Below are positions 13,730 to 24,861 of a stretch of DNA of 64,000 nt, piece after piece (positions within the stretch are counted from its first letter, which is position 1; each line of letters begins with the position of its first letter). Under the pieces are notes generated by a model, which saw only the letters and a program-made list of their open reading frames with translations, did not search any database and had not been told where the DNA came from. The stretch comes from Leucocoprinus leucothites (lineage: Eukaryota; Basidiomycota; Agaricomycetes; Agaricales; Agaricaceae). The position numbers and the translations under genes were made by a program. The stretch lies in assembly GCA_013368445.1 (NCBI GenBank), contig JAACJO010000011.1, positions 868,001 to 932,000 of the forward strand, in the 5' to 3' direction.

Positions 13730-14839
13730 ATGTACCTTTCTCATAAAAGCCCTAGCTGTAACCCTACCGTGACACTGGCGATCCAATCACTGAATAATCG
13801 CCAACCTGCCGCGGCTCGGTCCCTACAGCCTGATTCTGTCCCGACTGCCTCTGACAACGGACCATTTGATGATATAGAGTAAGTCGCGGAATACCATGTG
13901 CCTTTTCCACGAGACTTATGTAACCTACAGTCCATCGAGAACTAGTCCGAGCCCGGTTAGAGCTCCTGCCAACGGGGGAAATTTGCCAACCGATGGTACC
14001 GAGAATGCACATTTCACCACTCTTGAGGTGTCTACCACATTTACCACGACTGGGGTGTTCACCACCGAGGTAACCACCACTCTGCCGAACGGTCAAGTCA
14101 GAACAACTTCCGCGATCGTCACTGGAACTCGTACGATCACCACCGAAACTGAAGTAGTTACTCAAGTCGGTACTTTGAGGTACGTTCTTTTAATCTTCTA
14201 GTACATCGAATCCTCTACTGTGGCTAAGAACGTCCCACTAGCGCAAAGGGTGGACCACCAAAAGAATTGATTGGAGGTGTGATTGGAGCAACCGTCATTG
14301 TTATCCTCGCAGTGATTGCATTATGCATCTTGAGGTGCAGGCGCAGGCGTCAAAGCTCACAAGTATTTTCTGAAACCAGACCCCATTCTCCCCAACGTCG
14401 CACTTCGCTTCGCCCCCGTCCATTCCTGGAGCCCCAAATAGCGCTGACAAACATAAGCCCTGAATCCAAGATCAAGGAGAAATCGCAAGCATCCTCCTCT
14501 CCTAGTACTAGGGAGCAAGCACAAGATCCTTTCAGAGATCCGGAAGTTGTTGATAGAGTTGAAACACCGAATGACCAACAAAACGAAGTACAGAGGGCGC
14601 GGGATGCCTTGGATCGCCTACAACAATTAACGAATCAACTTGAGGTTGAACTTGAACACCTCAACAATCTGGCGCGGCTGGGACGCCTGTCGGATGACGA
14701 TCAAGCACGGCTTGACGAGATACGAAGAACCACGGGCTTGACTATACCATTCAATCCGAGACAAGGCCACATGTCGACGGACAGCAGTGCTTCTGGTTTT
14801 TCCGTCCCCCCATCCTATCACACCAACTGTAGTGCTTAA
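13730..14839 (+). CDS. Single-pass membrane protein, tandem family copy 1
   Basis: Function unknown; an SKG6-like membrane protein by architecture. Exons 13730-13878, 13931-14179 and 14242-14839 join in frame to 331 codons. There is no N-terminal signal peptide (MYLSHKSPSCNPTVTLAIQ). The outside part is Thr/Ser-rich (EVSTTFTTTGVFTTEVTTTL), then GGPPKELIGGVIGATVIVIL leads through the membrane segment into the polybasic CILRCRRRRQ. The tail carries SLRPRPFLEPQ, DPFRDPE, a heptad-patterned helix (LDRLQQLTNQLEVELEHLNN) and a C-terminal PPSY (14807-14818). Polybasic residues after the membrane segment predict an outside N-terminus with this helix as signal anchor. PPxY is the known ligand of WW domains such as those of Rsp5-type ubiquitin ligases, so ubiquitin-controlled endocytosis is an inference. 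A true first exon with a signal peptide farther upstream cannot be excluded. Confidence 0.72.
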
Positions 14840-16440
14840 GATCATGTAGACTCATAGCTATGTATAGCGTAATCTCATATAATCATGCCTATTGACATGC
14901 CTGTTTGTGTCTTGACGCGGGTGTAGCAGGAGCGAATATCCGTTCAGTCGCTCAGCTGTCTCTTAACTCACCAGTGTGCTTGTGTTGAATCCGGTCGAGT
15001 TCACATATAGCTTTCAACTGAACCCGCCAGTTTACACTGTCATCTTCATCATCTGACGCCCATAATGCATCAAGTACTACTAAAAAAGAAACCTTTGGCA
15101 ATTCTTCAGCCCCTATAAGTATGTCAAGATGCGACCTATCACCTACTATTTGCCTCCTTCCGCTCTAAATTCCAAGATCATCAGGGCAACGGGACGACGA
15201 TGTGACCGTAGCTTCTTACCTTTTTAATAATATCGGATCAATTTGCCTGTGATGTTAAAAGTGGCAGTATCCGGCAGATTAAGTCTGTTGCTTCCGTACG
15301 GTAGAGAAACCCACCTTTATTTGCATATCTTCCATTTTTTGGAATTTATGTTTGGACTTTTGCTTGTTCCAACGGCTTACAAGCACCGAGTATTTATGCA
15401 GAATGTGTGCAAATAGGTGTGATGTTTATATATATATGCATTTTTATGGCTGCTGAATGCAAATTACGCACTCGAGGATGGTGCTTCTCTTTTGGAAAGA
15501 GATTTGATGGACGATGTGTGACATTATGTGACATCTTGCCTCTGTCCTCACTGTGATTTTATCAACGGACCTTACCCATTGTAGATTCTATAGAATACAC
15601 GCCCAAATTGAGGGATTTTAACTGGTGCTCACTGAGAAGAAAAGCAATGATGAGTAGGAGTGCGAGGATGCCTGACCACCAAATGTGTACAGTGTGACGC
15701 CGTTTGCCCATGTGACTAATATTGGCCAAATAACGGCTCACTATTGTTAACCACATATTCCATCTCTCACTTAGATACCTCTTTAGAGCATAGAATACAT
15801 ATACTGGAATACAGTTGAATAGTTATATAAATTTATAATGAATTAATGGCTCACTCGGTGCTTTGCATCATTCTGGCATACAACTGAGCGATGTATTACT
15901 GTAGACAATCGGGGATAGACCTCGTGACCGGACAAAAACTGATCGCTTAGCGCATAGCGCTCACTCGCCACTGGCATAGCCTGAGCCAATTTGATTTCAT
16001 TGCTCATTCAGTCTATCAGCAAAGCACCCAATCGACACACCAACGCTGATCTCTTTTTTCTGATCTCTTTTTTTTTCAAACGCTCGATACCTCCGCGACT
16101 TTCTGTTCGACCAGGGCGAATTCTACCACGACTGGAGACTGAATTCTCAAACTGTATCCTGCAGTACCGTTCGGCCCATTTCTGTTCAGTGATTTCGGAT
16201 TCTACAAGGCAATAGGATGGCGACTCTGCAACTGATCCCTCTATCATCCGGAAATGTCTTTGTTAGATGCAATCAAGTTCTAACTCGATGGGGGCGTATC
16301 ACACCATTCAACCATCATGTCATTCCAGATGGTTGTATAACGGTTGTATAACACGCCTGATGCTCTTCCCTTCGACGTACATCATATACATAAGTAGAGG
16401 GCATTGCAGGTTTGCTCGAGATCAATTTTCGCCCTCACAC
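14840..16440. other. Interval between copies 1 and 2
   Basis: The first 390 bp are the duplicated 3' flank of copy 1; from 15989 on is the duplicated 5' flank of copy 2. The unique AT-rich middle (15230-15988) contains a TATATATATA tract near 15428. A 64-codon minus-strand frame at 15562-15756 has one hydrophobic stretch (GILALLLIIAFLL) but no recognisable relative, and is not called as a gene. Confidence 0.4.
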
Positions 16441-18010
16441 ATATACCTTTCTCATAAAAGCCTTAGCTACACCCCTACCGTGACCCGGGTGATCCGGCTG
16501 CTGAATAACGGCCAACCTGCCGCTGCTCAGTCCCCACAGCCTGTTTTTGTCATGACTGCCTCTAACAGTGGACCAATCAATGATACAGAGTAAGTCGCAA
16601 AATCCCGTCCCTTTTCTGCGAGACTTATGCAATCTACTGTGACAGTCCATCAAGAACTAGTATGGCCCCAGTCAGGGCTTCTACCCATTGGGGATGGAGA
16701 AATTCGCGAACCAATTATTCACATTTGCACACCCTTGAGGTGTCTACCACATTCACCACGACTGGGATGTTCACCACCGACATAACAACCACCCTTCCGA
16801 ACGGTCAAGTCGCAACAACTTCCACGATTGCTACTCAGACCCAAGTAGTGACTCAAGTAGTGACTCAAGTAGTGACTCAAATTGGTACTTTGAGGTATGT
16901 TCCCCTACATCGAATCCCCTACCGTGGCTAAAAACGCCCCATTAGCGCAAAGGGTGGTCCATCAAAGACATTGGTTGGAGGCGTGTTTGGAGCAGCCGCC
17001 TTCGTTATCTTCTCGCTGATTTCATTATATATCTTGAGGCGCAGGCGCAGGCGTCAAAGCTCACAAGCGGTTTCTGAAACCGGACCCCATTCTCCTCAAC
17101 ATCGCACTTCGTTTCGTCCCCGTCCATTCCTGGAGCCCCAAATATCGCGGACAATCATAAGCCCCAAATCCAAGATCAAGGAGAAATCGCAAGCATCCTC
17201 CTCTCCTAGTAGGGAGCAAGCACAGGATCCTTTCAGAGATCCGGAAGTCGTTGATAGGGTTGAAACACAGAATGACCAACAAAATGAGGTACAGAGGGCG
17301 CGGGATGCCTTGGATCGTCTACAGCAATTAACGAATCAACTTGAGGTTGAACTTGAACAACTAAACAATCTGGCGCAGCTGGGACAGCTGTCAGATGACG
17401 ATCAAGCACGCCTTGACGAAATACAGAGAACCACGGGCTTGACTATACCATTCAATCCGAGGCAAGGCCACATGTCGACGGACAGCAGTGCTTCTGGTTT
17501 TTCCGTCCCCCCGTCCTATCACACTAACTGCAGTGCTTAAGAGCATGTAGACCCATAGTGATGTATAGCGTAATCTCAGATAATGATAATGATGTCTATT
17601 GGTATGTCTGTTTGGGTCTTGATGTGGATGTAGTAGCAGCGAATATCCACTCAGTCACTCAGCTACCTCCTAACCCACTAGTGTAAGTACTTATATTGAA
17701 TCCGGCCGAGCTTATATATAGCTTTCAATTGAACCCGCATTTGCGCTGTCGTCTACATCATCCGACGCCCAATGGTTCGCCTAGTCTGAGGGTCAAAAGG
17801 ATGGCTTGAGCTGACGCAGCTTGGTGCTTGTTTAATTTGAAGTGATGCACTCTAAAAATGCCATTCACAAAGAGACCCCCAATGATTCTTCGGACCCTTA
17901 TAAGCATGTCAAAATGTGACCTATCACTGCCTACTATTTGCTCTCTTCTGTTCGAAATTTCCACAGATCATCGAGGCGACGGAATGGCGATGTGACCGTT
18001 GCTTCTATCA
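15989..18010. repeat. Segmental duplication unit 2 (contains membrane-protein copy 2)
   Basis: Second copy of the roughly 2-kb unit at 13259-15230, in the same orientation. The two differ by a pyrimidine expansion at 16051-16079, a CAAGTAGTGACT repeat in exon 2, and scattered substitutions. The copy 3 unit begins directly after it. Confidence 0.75.
16552..17540 (+). CDS. Single-pass membrane protein, tandem family copy 2 (shortened N-terminus)
   Basis: Function unknown; sister of copy 1. The codon matching the copy 1 start is ATA at 16441-16443 (copy 1: ATG), so the first in-frame ATG is at 16552 and the N-terminus would be MTASNSGPINDTE. Exons 16552-16589, 16646-16894 and 16946-17540 join in frame to 294 codons. 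Exon 2 keeps LEVSTTFTTTGMFTTDI and adds a triplicated VVTQ (12-nt unit, three times). Exon 3 has the membrane segment from LVGGVFGAAAFVIFSLISL, the polybasic RRRRRRQ, SFRPRPFLEPQ, DPFRDPE, the same heptad helix, and PPSY near the end. The tail is nearly identical to copy 1, suggesting a recent duplication or gene conversion. It may be expressed from another start or be an early pseudogene. Confidence 0.62.
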
Positions 18011-18338
18011 TCCAGAGAAGTATCTTTTTCTTGTGTAGTCATGTTCTAGTTCTCTACATGTTCGCTACGGAAATCTATCATCACAGTTCGTTCCAAGCGC
18101 TCGGACTAGTAGCCATCTGCCAGATGGTTGCGTTGCCGCGAAATGTCTCCTTCTCTCGACGGAATAAAAACCAGAAACCGCCAGAGTCTTGATGACTTCC
18201 GATTCCTTTCAATACAAATACATAAGGTAGGCTTTATCCGCCGCGGTTTTGGTCTTGACATCATATCCTCATTTCCGAGTCCAGAGGAAACTCAACAGTA
18301 GCCAGTGGAGCAGTGCTCCATCCGTGGCTCAGATCGTC
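17541..18338. other. Interval between copies 2 and 3
   Basis: Duplicated 3' flank of copy 2 to about 18010. After that comes a diverged version of the family 5' flank (TTCTATCATCCAGAGAAGTAT; CCAGATGGTTG), which shows that copy 3 arose from the same unit. No other gene was seen. Confidence 0.45.
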
Positions 18339-19628
18339 ATGCAACCCTCCGCAGATGCCTCTAACGAAGACTCATTTAAAATATACGATTTGAAGTAAGC
18401 CAGGACGTATACTTTCCCATTCTCTTCGCAATACTCACACTATAAAGCCTACTACATTACTGCCAAAGTCTAGTCTGGGCACATGTGGCCCTACCAACTC
18501 AACCGCTGAATTACAACCAACCTGCCGCCACTCAGCCCACGCCCCCTGTTTCCGTTACCTCTAACAGTGGACTACTTGATGAGTTAGAGTAAGTCACGGA
18601 ATACTCCTTCTCCTTTCCACGATACTCATACAACGTATATTCCTTCAAGAGCCAGCACAAGCCCAATCAGGACTCCTGTCAACGGGGGAAATTCGCCAAC
18701 TGATACTACCGATAATACACAATCCATCACCCTTGAGGTGACAACCACGCTTACCACGATGGGGGTGTTCACCGCTTACACAACGGCCACTTTTCCGAAC
18801 GATCAAATCGCAAAGACTGCCTCGGCCATCTCTGGCACTCGTGCGATCACCACTGAGACTGAAGTAGCCCCCCAGATTGGTACTCTGAGGTGCGTTCTTC
18901 CATTCTACTACTTAAACCTCTGCTGAGCACACTTCCACCACTCAAATAGCGCGAAGAGTGGTCCATCAAGGGCATTGATCGGAGGCGTGATTGGAGCAAC
19001 CGCCATTGTCATCTTCGGGTTGATTGCTGCAGCACTCTGCATCCTGAGGCGTAGGTGCAAACGCCAAAACAGAATTATTCTCGGCCAAGTCACTTCCGCT
19101 GACGCTCCTGCCCCTCGATTGTCACCCATGCAAGAGGTTCTGGAAATTAATCATCGACCTCCTCACTGACACCCTGCCACTTCCATTCTTCCTCACCCTT
19201 TCATAGAACTCGAGGCATCAAGGGCCGACCCAGTCACAGAACTAACAATCAAGACAAAATCCCAGCCATCTTCTCTCAGGGAACGAGACCAAAATCCCTT
19301 CAGAGACCCAGAAGCTACTGATACACCTGCCAGTGAGATCCAGGGGAACCGACAAGACGAGGTTCAGAGGGCATGGCATGTTCTGAATCGCGTACGGCAA
19401 ATGACTAGTCAACTTGAAGCAGAACTTGAGCAACTGAATGATCTAGCGCGGCCAGGACAAGTATCAGCCGAGGACCTAGCGGAAATACGTAGGACCACTG
19501 GTTTAACGATGCCAGGCCGCCCAAGGCAAGGTCACTTGTCGATGGATACTGCTATTTCTGGCTCTTCCACAACCCCCGTCCTATCATTCCAAACTCAGTG
19601 TTCAAGTGCTCAAGAGCCTGCAGACTGA
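18339..19628 (+). pseudogene. Single-pass membrane protein, tandem family copy 3, broken
   Basis: All three exon regions are recognisable. The ectodomain exon reads LEVTTTLTTMGVFTAYTTAT. The membrane exon reads ALIGGVIGATAIVIFGLIAA, then CILRRRCKRQNRII. At 19167-19169 an in-frame TGA replaces the AGA (Arg) codon that copies 4 and 5 have in the matching SPYRHRA segment. After it the same frame continues with NPFRDPE and the heptad helix VRQMTSQLEAELEQLNDLAR, but near the end one extra base (around 19573) destroys the PPSY motif, which survives only in the shifted frame. The first exon appears twice (about 18326-18395 and 18505-18592). A protein ending at the TGA would be anchored but would lack the tail. 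Confidence 0.72.
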
Positions 19629-20919
19629 TGTCTGATCTTTTTCGTATGTCTCTTGATTTGGATGGAAATTCGGATCCTCGTAATGACCAATGTATACGGT
19701 CGCGTTTTTCCTTTCAAGATAAGGACCCACTACAAACATATCAGGCATAAACGAGTCGCTCGAGAGTCTTGGAGGAAGGAGGCATAATGTAGCTAGGTGC
19801 TAGGATCTTTTATCCAATCATCAACACATCATCAACTCCGATGAAGAGAAAGATTCTTACATTTCATCTTTGTTCTATTGCGAGTTCTTGTATTCATTTG
19901 AATCTGCTCAAGGAGGGACAAAGACTCGGACACAGGAAGATTTAGCTTACCAATATGTAACGCACGTTGTTGTTTTGATCCCGTGTTGCGCACACCACGT
20001 CTGGCACTAGACGGTAGCCATCCTGTGTTGCTTGCCTCTTTGCCTCCGCGTACACACCACTCTCGTCCCTCAACATAAGAGGTACTACAAAATTTGCTAG
20101 TATCTGGCCTTGGATCCCAACGCATTCGCTTGACACCTTGTGTCAATACTGCCTGCTCCAACCGCAAAGGGCTCAAGATGCTCGGGCTAGTACGCCGTGG
20201 CCCTGGTTAATCAAACGCCAAGCGAAGCCGGTAGACTCGGCTGAGAGAGACCTCTTCGCTGTGATGATTGATCATCTTTTCGCCTTACCTTTTGCTTCAA
20301 GAGAGCTGCCCCTTCTTTCAGTCCAGCAAGTCAGTTATTCCAGTCACTCCACGAGCGATCAATGCTTGTGAATCGCTTTTGCCATCAAAATCATGATTGA
20401 ATCACTGGGTCCGCATGCTTTACTGTATGTCTGGTTTCCTATTCTTAGACAGTGGGAATAGTAAAGGAACTGTAATCAGCGAAAGAGGGCGGACTCCAGA
20501 CATTCCTATGATGATCTACACCATTCATGCTTTAGACCCACAGCTTTTCAGCATGGCATGGTTCATACTCTCTTACCTGTGTCTTGATCACGGAAGGATA
20601 AACTCCGATCCAGCGGCTAGCCCAATGTCGAGATCAAGAAACTGTTGATCTGTCATTCAGCGCACAGCAGCATCTTTCATGGCTGTTATCTGTCATCTAT
20701 TGAGGTCGCGGATCACACAATGTGTTATTCCACCAGCTGGCCGGAAGTTTCAAAACACATCTCCATCTCAACAGGAGGCATCTCCATCTTGATGGACTTC
20801 GAACTTTCAGGATACAAAGCATGGAAAAGCCTAGGGGGAAGTAGCCTTCCATTGGCCCTAGGCTGCGAGCCCCAAGCTTGACTGCTCTCTCATCCGAGCC
20901 TTCCGTGTCTCGTCATAGA
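19629..20919. other. Interval between copies 3 and 4
   Basis: No confident gene. A minus-strand frame at 19942-20136 (GQILANFVVPLMLRDESGVY, then TQDGYRLVPDVVC) reads like coding sequence and may be an orphan exon, but no start, partner exon or relative was recognised. If copy 4 has a signal-peptide exon, it should lie in 20640-20919; none was identified. Confidence 0.35.
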
Positions 20920-22863
20920 ATGGTGCAAGGCCGGCCCACCCACAAGACCGATAACGGCGTTCACGGCATTGATGAAGTTATCGGGGACATTCTTGGTATC
21001 GGTGGTGATCACGATCGCCCGAAGCACTCGAGCGACGGTCATGGTATTGGGAGTGGTGGTGGTAACAATCATGGAAATGAGAACGGTAATGGTAATGGTA
21101 ACAGTTTTGATAATGGGAACGATCAACGTAACGGGAATGGTAACGGTAATGGGAACAGTCCTGGAAGTGGGAATGATCATGGAAATGGGAACGGCCATGG
21201 AAATGGGAATGGCCATGGAAATGGGAATGGCCATGGAAATGGGAATGGTCATGGAAATGGGAACGGCCATGGAAATGGGAATGATCATGGAGGTTCGGGA
21301 GCACACGGAGGTGGCGGTATACACGTCCCTCATCCTACCCATACATCAACACCACCGTCGACCTCTTCTCCAGCACTAACGTCTTTATCTCCCGAACCAC
21401 AACCTCAGCACACCTTTCCTACCATTGTCCGTCCAATTATCACAGGACATCTCCAAATCCCTCAGCACACCTCCCCTACCACTGTTCATACAACTGTTGT
21501 ACATGACCCAGCTCCTCAGCACACCCCTACCACTGCTCATACAATTGTTGTACATGGCCCAGCTACGAAGCACACCCCTACCACTGCTCATACAATTGTT
21601 GTACATGACCCAGCTACGAAGCACACCCCTACCACTGCTCATACAATTGTTGTACATGGCCCAGCTCCTCAGCACACCCCTGACACTGTGCCTCCAATCG
21701 CAACTCGCCCATTGAATAACAACCAACCAGGCCCTTCTCCCACCATTCAGACCTCCCACTCCACTCCCGACAACCGTAACACTAAGCCACTCGGTGACCT
21801 GAAGTAGGTCACTAAATATATATTATTTTTTCTACGGTACTCATGCGATACATAGTAGCCCATCACCAACCAGCCAGAGTTCAGTAGAGCCATCTGCCAG
21901 TGGTAGGATTGTACCGACTGGCAATACACAACTCACCACTCCGGGATTGTCGGCGGTTACTGCGACGGGAGTGTCCACAGAAAGCATAGCGATCACTTTG
22001 TCGGATGGCCGAATCACAACAACTCCTGTGACCACCTCTGGAACTCATACAGTCACCGGCCAGGGTGAAGTAGTCACTCAAATCGGTGGCTTGAGGTACG
22101 TTCTTTCGATCTACTGCATTGACCTGTATTGTGCTAAAAATAAAGTTACCTCACTAGTACGGAGACTCAGAGTGGACCCTCACAGTCATTGATTGGAGGT
22201 GTGATTGGGGGAATTATCGCTATTATCCTCGCCCTCCTTGCACTTTGCGTCATCTTGAGGCGCAGACGCAGACGCCAATACAGGACTATCCTCAGCCAAG
22301 CCACTCCTAGCGCTTCTGCCCCTCAATTATCGGCCACGATGCAAACGTCCGTGCAGCAGGTCTTGCAAGTTAATCTTCGATCTCCATATAGACATCGTGC
22401 GGCTTTACTTCGTCCTCGTCCTTTCCTCCAGTTGGAACCACCGTGGACAAACATAAGCCCGGAATTTATTGTCCAAGAGAAAATCCGGCCATTGTCATCA
22501 TCTCTTAGGGAGCAAGAACAGAATCCCTTCAGAGACCCAGAACCTGCTGATATATCGCCTGGGGCCAGTGACGAGCAACAAGACGAGGTTGAGAGGGCAA
22601 GGGGTGCTTTGGATCACCTCCAGCAATTGACAAGTCAGCTTGAGGCTGAACTTACGAGGCTCAATTATTTGGCGTTGCTGGGGCGGTTATCGGAGGGCGA
22701 CCGAAAGCGACTTGAAGAGATACGAAAGATTACGGGCGCTAGAGTGCCATTCAAGCCAAGATGGGAGCATTTGTCGACGGGCAGTGGCGCTTCTGGTTAT
22801 TCCGCCCCCCCGTCCTACCACTCCACTTACAGTGTTTCAGAGTACATAGGCTCAACTAAGTAG
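20920..22863 (+). CDS. Single-pass membrane protein, tandem family copy 4, with long His/Gly/Asn repeat ectodomain
   Basis: Function unknown. Exons 20920-21803, 21859-22095 and 22158-22863 join in frame to 609 codons. Exon 1 is unlike copies 1-3: an HGNGNG repeat (18-nt unit, about 21170-21290) followed by a 17-residue HTPTTAHTIVVHGPATK repeat (51-nt unit, about 21468-21680), both rich in histidine. Exon 2 (PSPTSQSSVEPSASGRIVP) matches the Thr/Ser-rich stalk of the family. Exon 3 has SLIGGVIGGIIAIILALLAL, the polybasic RRRRRRQ, LLRPRPFLQLEPP, QNPFRDPE, the heptad helix LDHLQQLTSQLEAELTRLNY and PPSY (22807-22818). This is the only intact long form. The frame is open upstream to 20845 without ATG, so a spliced upstream start is possible. 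Histidine density suggests metal or pH sensitivity, an inference only. Confidence 0.7.
21170..21290 (+). repeat. 18-nt coding minisatellite (HGNGNG unit)
   Basis: At least six near-identical 18-nt units of the type CATGGAAATGGGAATGGC follow each other in frame, preceded by looser GGTAATGGTAACG repeats from 21080. They lie in exon 1 of membrane-protein copy 4. Confidence 0.9.
21468..21680 (+). repeat. 51-nt coding minisatellite (HTPTTAHTIVVH unit)
   Basis: About four units of 51 nt encode 17-residue repeats with alternating endings (GPATK, DPATK, GPAPQ). A related three-unit tract is present in broken copy 5 at about 23560-23710. Confidence 0.9.
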
Positions 22864-23424
22864 TCTACGGCCCCGGATTACAGACTCGGAATCATTCGAT
22901 ACCTTGTTAAAACCTAATAAGTGTTAATATATCTACCTCTGGAATAGGTGGCCTGCTATTGGTATAAGTCATGGTGGGTGCTAGTGGGCCCATATGTGTC
23001 AGGATCTGGTTAATCGAGTGATGAATCGTGTAGCGACTTTTTCGAAACTTCATCTAGAGCAGGGGCGAGTGAGACTTGTTGTGTGGGCGCATAAATAGTG
23101 TTTGATCGCCTGTGTCAATTAACTTCGAAACCTGAAGCTTGAAGTAGCACTCAGATAATCCGGTGACCTAGAACAAGCTGGTCATGTTTGGGCTTGTCTT
23201 GACAAATTGAAGGTAGCATACAAACGCGTTCTCTCTCGGTGCGTTATCCAGTATCCAGTATCTAGCAACCTACTAGTAGTATCGTCCACCAAGCGCCAAC
23301 AAACCACCTTCACCCCCCCCCCCCTTGTCCCCCGAATGGAAGGAGTACGGTCAATGTTGCTGAGGTTGGGAGCCACCGACCTTCATCCAATGGATGAGGC
23401 AGGCCCACTTATCAGCATTCTGGA
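22864..23424. other. 3' flank of copy 4 and junction to copy 5
   Basis: The segment 22864-23215 matches the 3' flank of copy 5 (24862-25170), including AATATATCTACCT and GGTGACCTAGAACAAGCTGG. A run of 12 C residues lies at 23313-23324. No other gene was seen. Confidence 0.5.
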
Positions 23425-24861
23425 AATAATCATCGAGGTTCGGAAGCCCACGGAGGTGGCGGGATACCCTTCCTTCTGACCACCATACATCAACAACGCT
23501 CTCACGGACCTCTTCTTCCGTACGAATACCTCTCTAATCACAACCTCGACACCTTTACCACTGTTCATACAGCTGTTGTACACGACCCAGCTCGTCAGCA
23601 CACGCATACCACTGCTCATACAGCTGTTGTACATGGCCCAGCTCCTCGGCACACGCATACCACTGCTCATATAGCTGTTGTGCATGTCCCAGCTCCTCGG
23701 CGCACCCTTAACACTGTGCCTCCCATCGCGGTTCATCCTTTGAACAACAACCAACCGGTCCCTCTCCCGCCATTCAGACCTCGCACTCCACTGCCAACAA
23801 CCGTAACACTAAGCCGCTCAGCGACCTGAGGTAAGTCGCCGAATATCTATCATTTTGCTACGGTACTCATGCGGTACATAATAGCCCATCACCAACCGGC
23901 CAGAGTTCAGTAGAGCCATCTGTCAGTGGGGGGATTTCGCCAACTGGCCATACACAGCTCACCACTCCGGGATTGTCCAAATGATTATTACAACGGGAGT
24001 GTTCACAGAAGGCATAGCAATCACTTTGTCGGATGGCCGAATCACAACACCTCCTGTAATCACCTCTGGGATTCATACGGTCACCAACCTGGGTGAAATA
24101 GCCGCTGAAGTCAGTGGCTTGAGGTACGTTCTTTCGATCTACTGCGTTGACCTGTACTGTGCTAAAAACAAAGTCACCTTACTAGTACAAAAATTCAGAG
24201 TAGACCATCACAAATATTGATTGGAGGTGCAGTTGGGGGAATTGTCGCTATTATCCTCGCCCTCATTACACTCTGCACCTTGAAGCGCAGACGCAAACGC
24301 CAATACAGGACTACCCTCGGCCAACCCACTCCTAGCACTTCTGCCCCTCAACTATCGGTCCCGACGCAAACGTCCGTGCAGCAGGTCTTGCAAGTTAATC
24401 TTCGATCCCCATATAGACATCGTGCGGCTTCACTTCGTCCTCGTCCTTTCCTACAGTTGGAACCACCAAACATAAGCCCGACATTTATTGTCCGAGAGAA
24501 AATTCGACCGTTATCATCGTCTCTTAGGGGGCGAGAACAGAATCCCTTAAGAGACCCAGAACCTGCAGAGACGCCCGGGGCCAGTGATGAACAACAAGAC
24601 GAGGCTGAGGGGGCAAGGGGTGCCTTGGATCACCTCCAGCAATTGACAAGTCAACTTGAGACTGAACTTACGACTCGGAAGCTCAATTATTTGGCGTTGC
24701 TGGGGCGGTTATCGGAGGATGACCAAAAGCGACTTGAAGAGATACGAAAGATTACGGGTGTTAGAGTGCCATTCAAGCCAAGACGGGAGCACTTGTCGAC
24801 GGACAGTGGTGTTTCTGGTTATTCTGACCCCCCGTCCTACCGCTCCACTTACAGTATTTGA
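23425..24861 (+). pseudogene. Single-pass membrane protein, tandem family copy 5, broken in the ectodomain
   Basis: Closest to copy 4. Exon 1 has stops soon after the segment matching copy 4 SGAHGGGG, keeps three of the 17-residue repeats (HTTAHTAVVHGPAPR) and then loses one base around 23756 relative to copy 4, which puts the end of the exon out of frame. Exon 2 has two extra bases near 23978, creating TGA after GLSK. Exon 3 (about 24199-24861) is fully open: ILIGGAVGGIVAIILALITL, polybasic KRRRKRQ, SLRPRPFLQLEPP, the heptad helix with a small insert, and PPSY. QNPFRDPE has become QNPLRDPE. Upstream frames do not join to it without correction, so a full-length product is unlikely. The open last exon may reflect recent duplication or conversion. 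Confidence 0.68.

Larger units (their letters stand above)
13259..15230. repeat. Segmental duplication unit 1 (contains membrane-protein copy 1)
   Basis: From TTTGATTTCATTGCTCATTC near 13259 to about 15230 the sequence aligns by eye with 15989 to about 18010. The match covers promoter, all exons and introns of the membrane-protein gene, and some 380 bp of 3' flank. Similarity is highest in the last exon. The outer edges are judged by eye and may be off by tens of bases. Confidence 0.75.

Noticed and set aside
19832..20176. 115-codon minus-strand frame
   Set aside because: The competing frame at 19942-20136 looks more coding. Neither has a start context or relative, so no gene was called.
21170..21290. 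CRISPR-like regular repeats
   Set aside because: The units are contiguous without spacers, in a eukaryotic coding exon.
20890..21379. Long antisense and shifted frames over the HGNGNG repeat
   Set aside because: Repeats with an 18-nt period leave all frames open. Only the plus frame joins in phase with the family exons.
23313..23324. Run of 12 C as a telomere-like or G-quadruplex element
   Set aside because: A single homopolymer without further G/C tracts; more likely slippage in decaying copy 5 flank.
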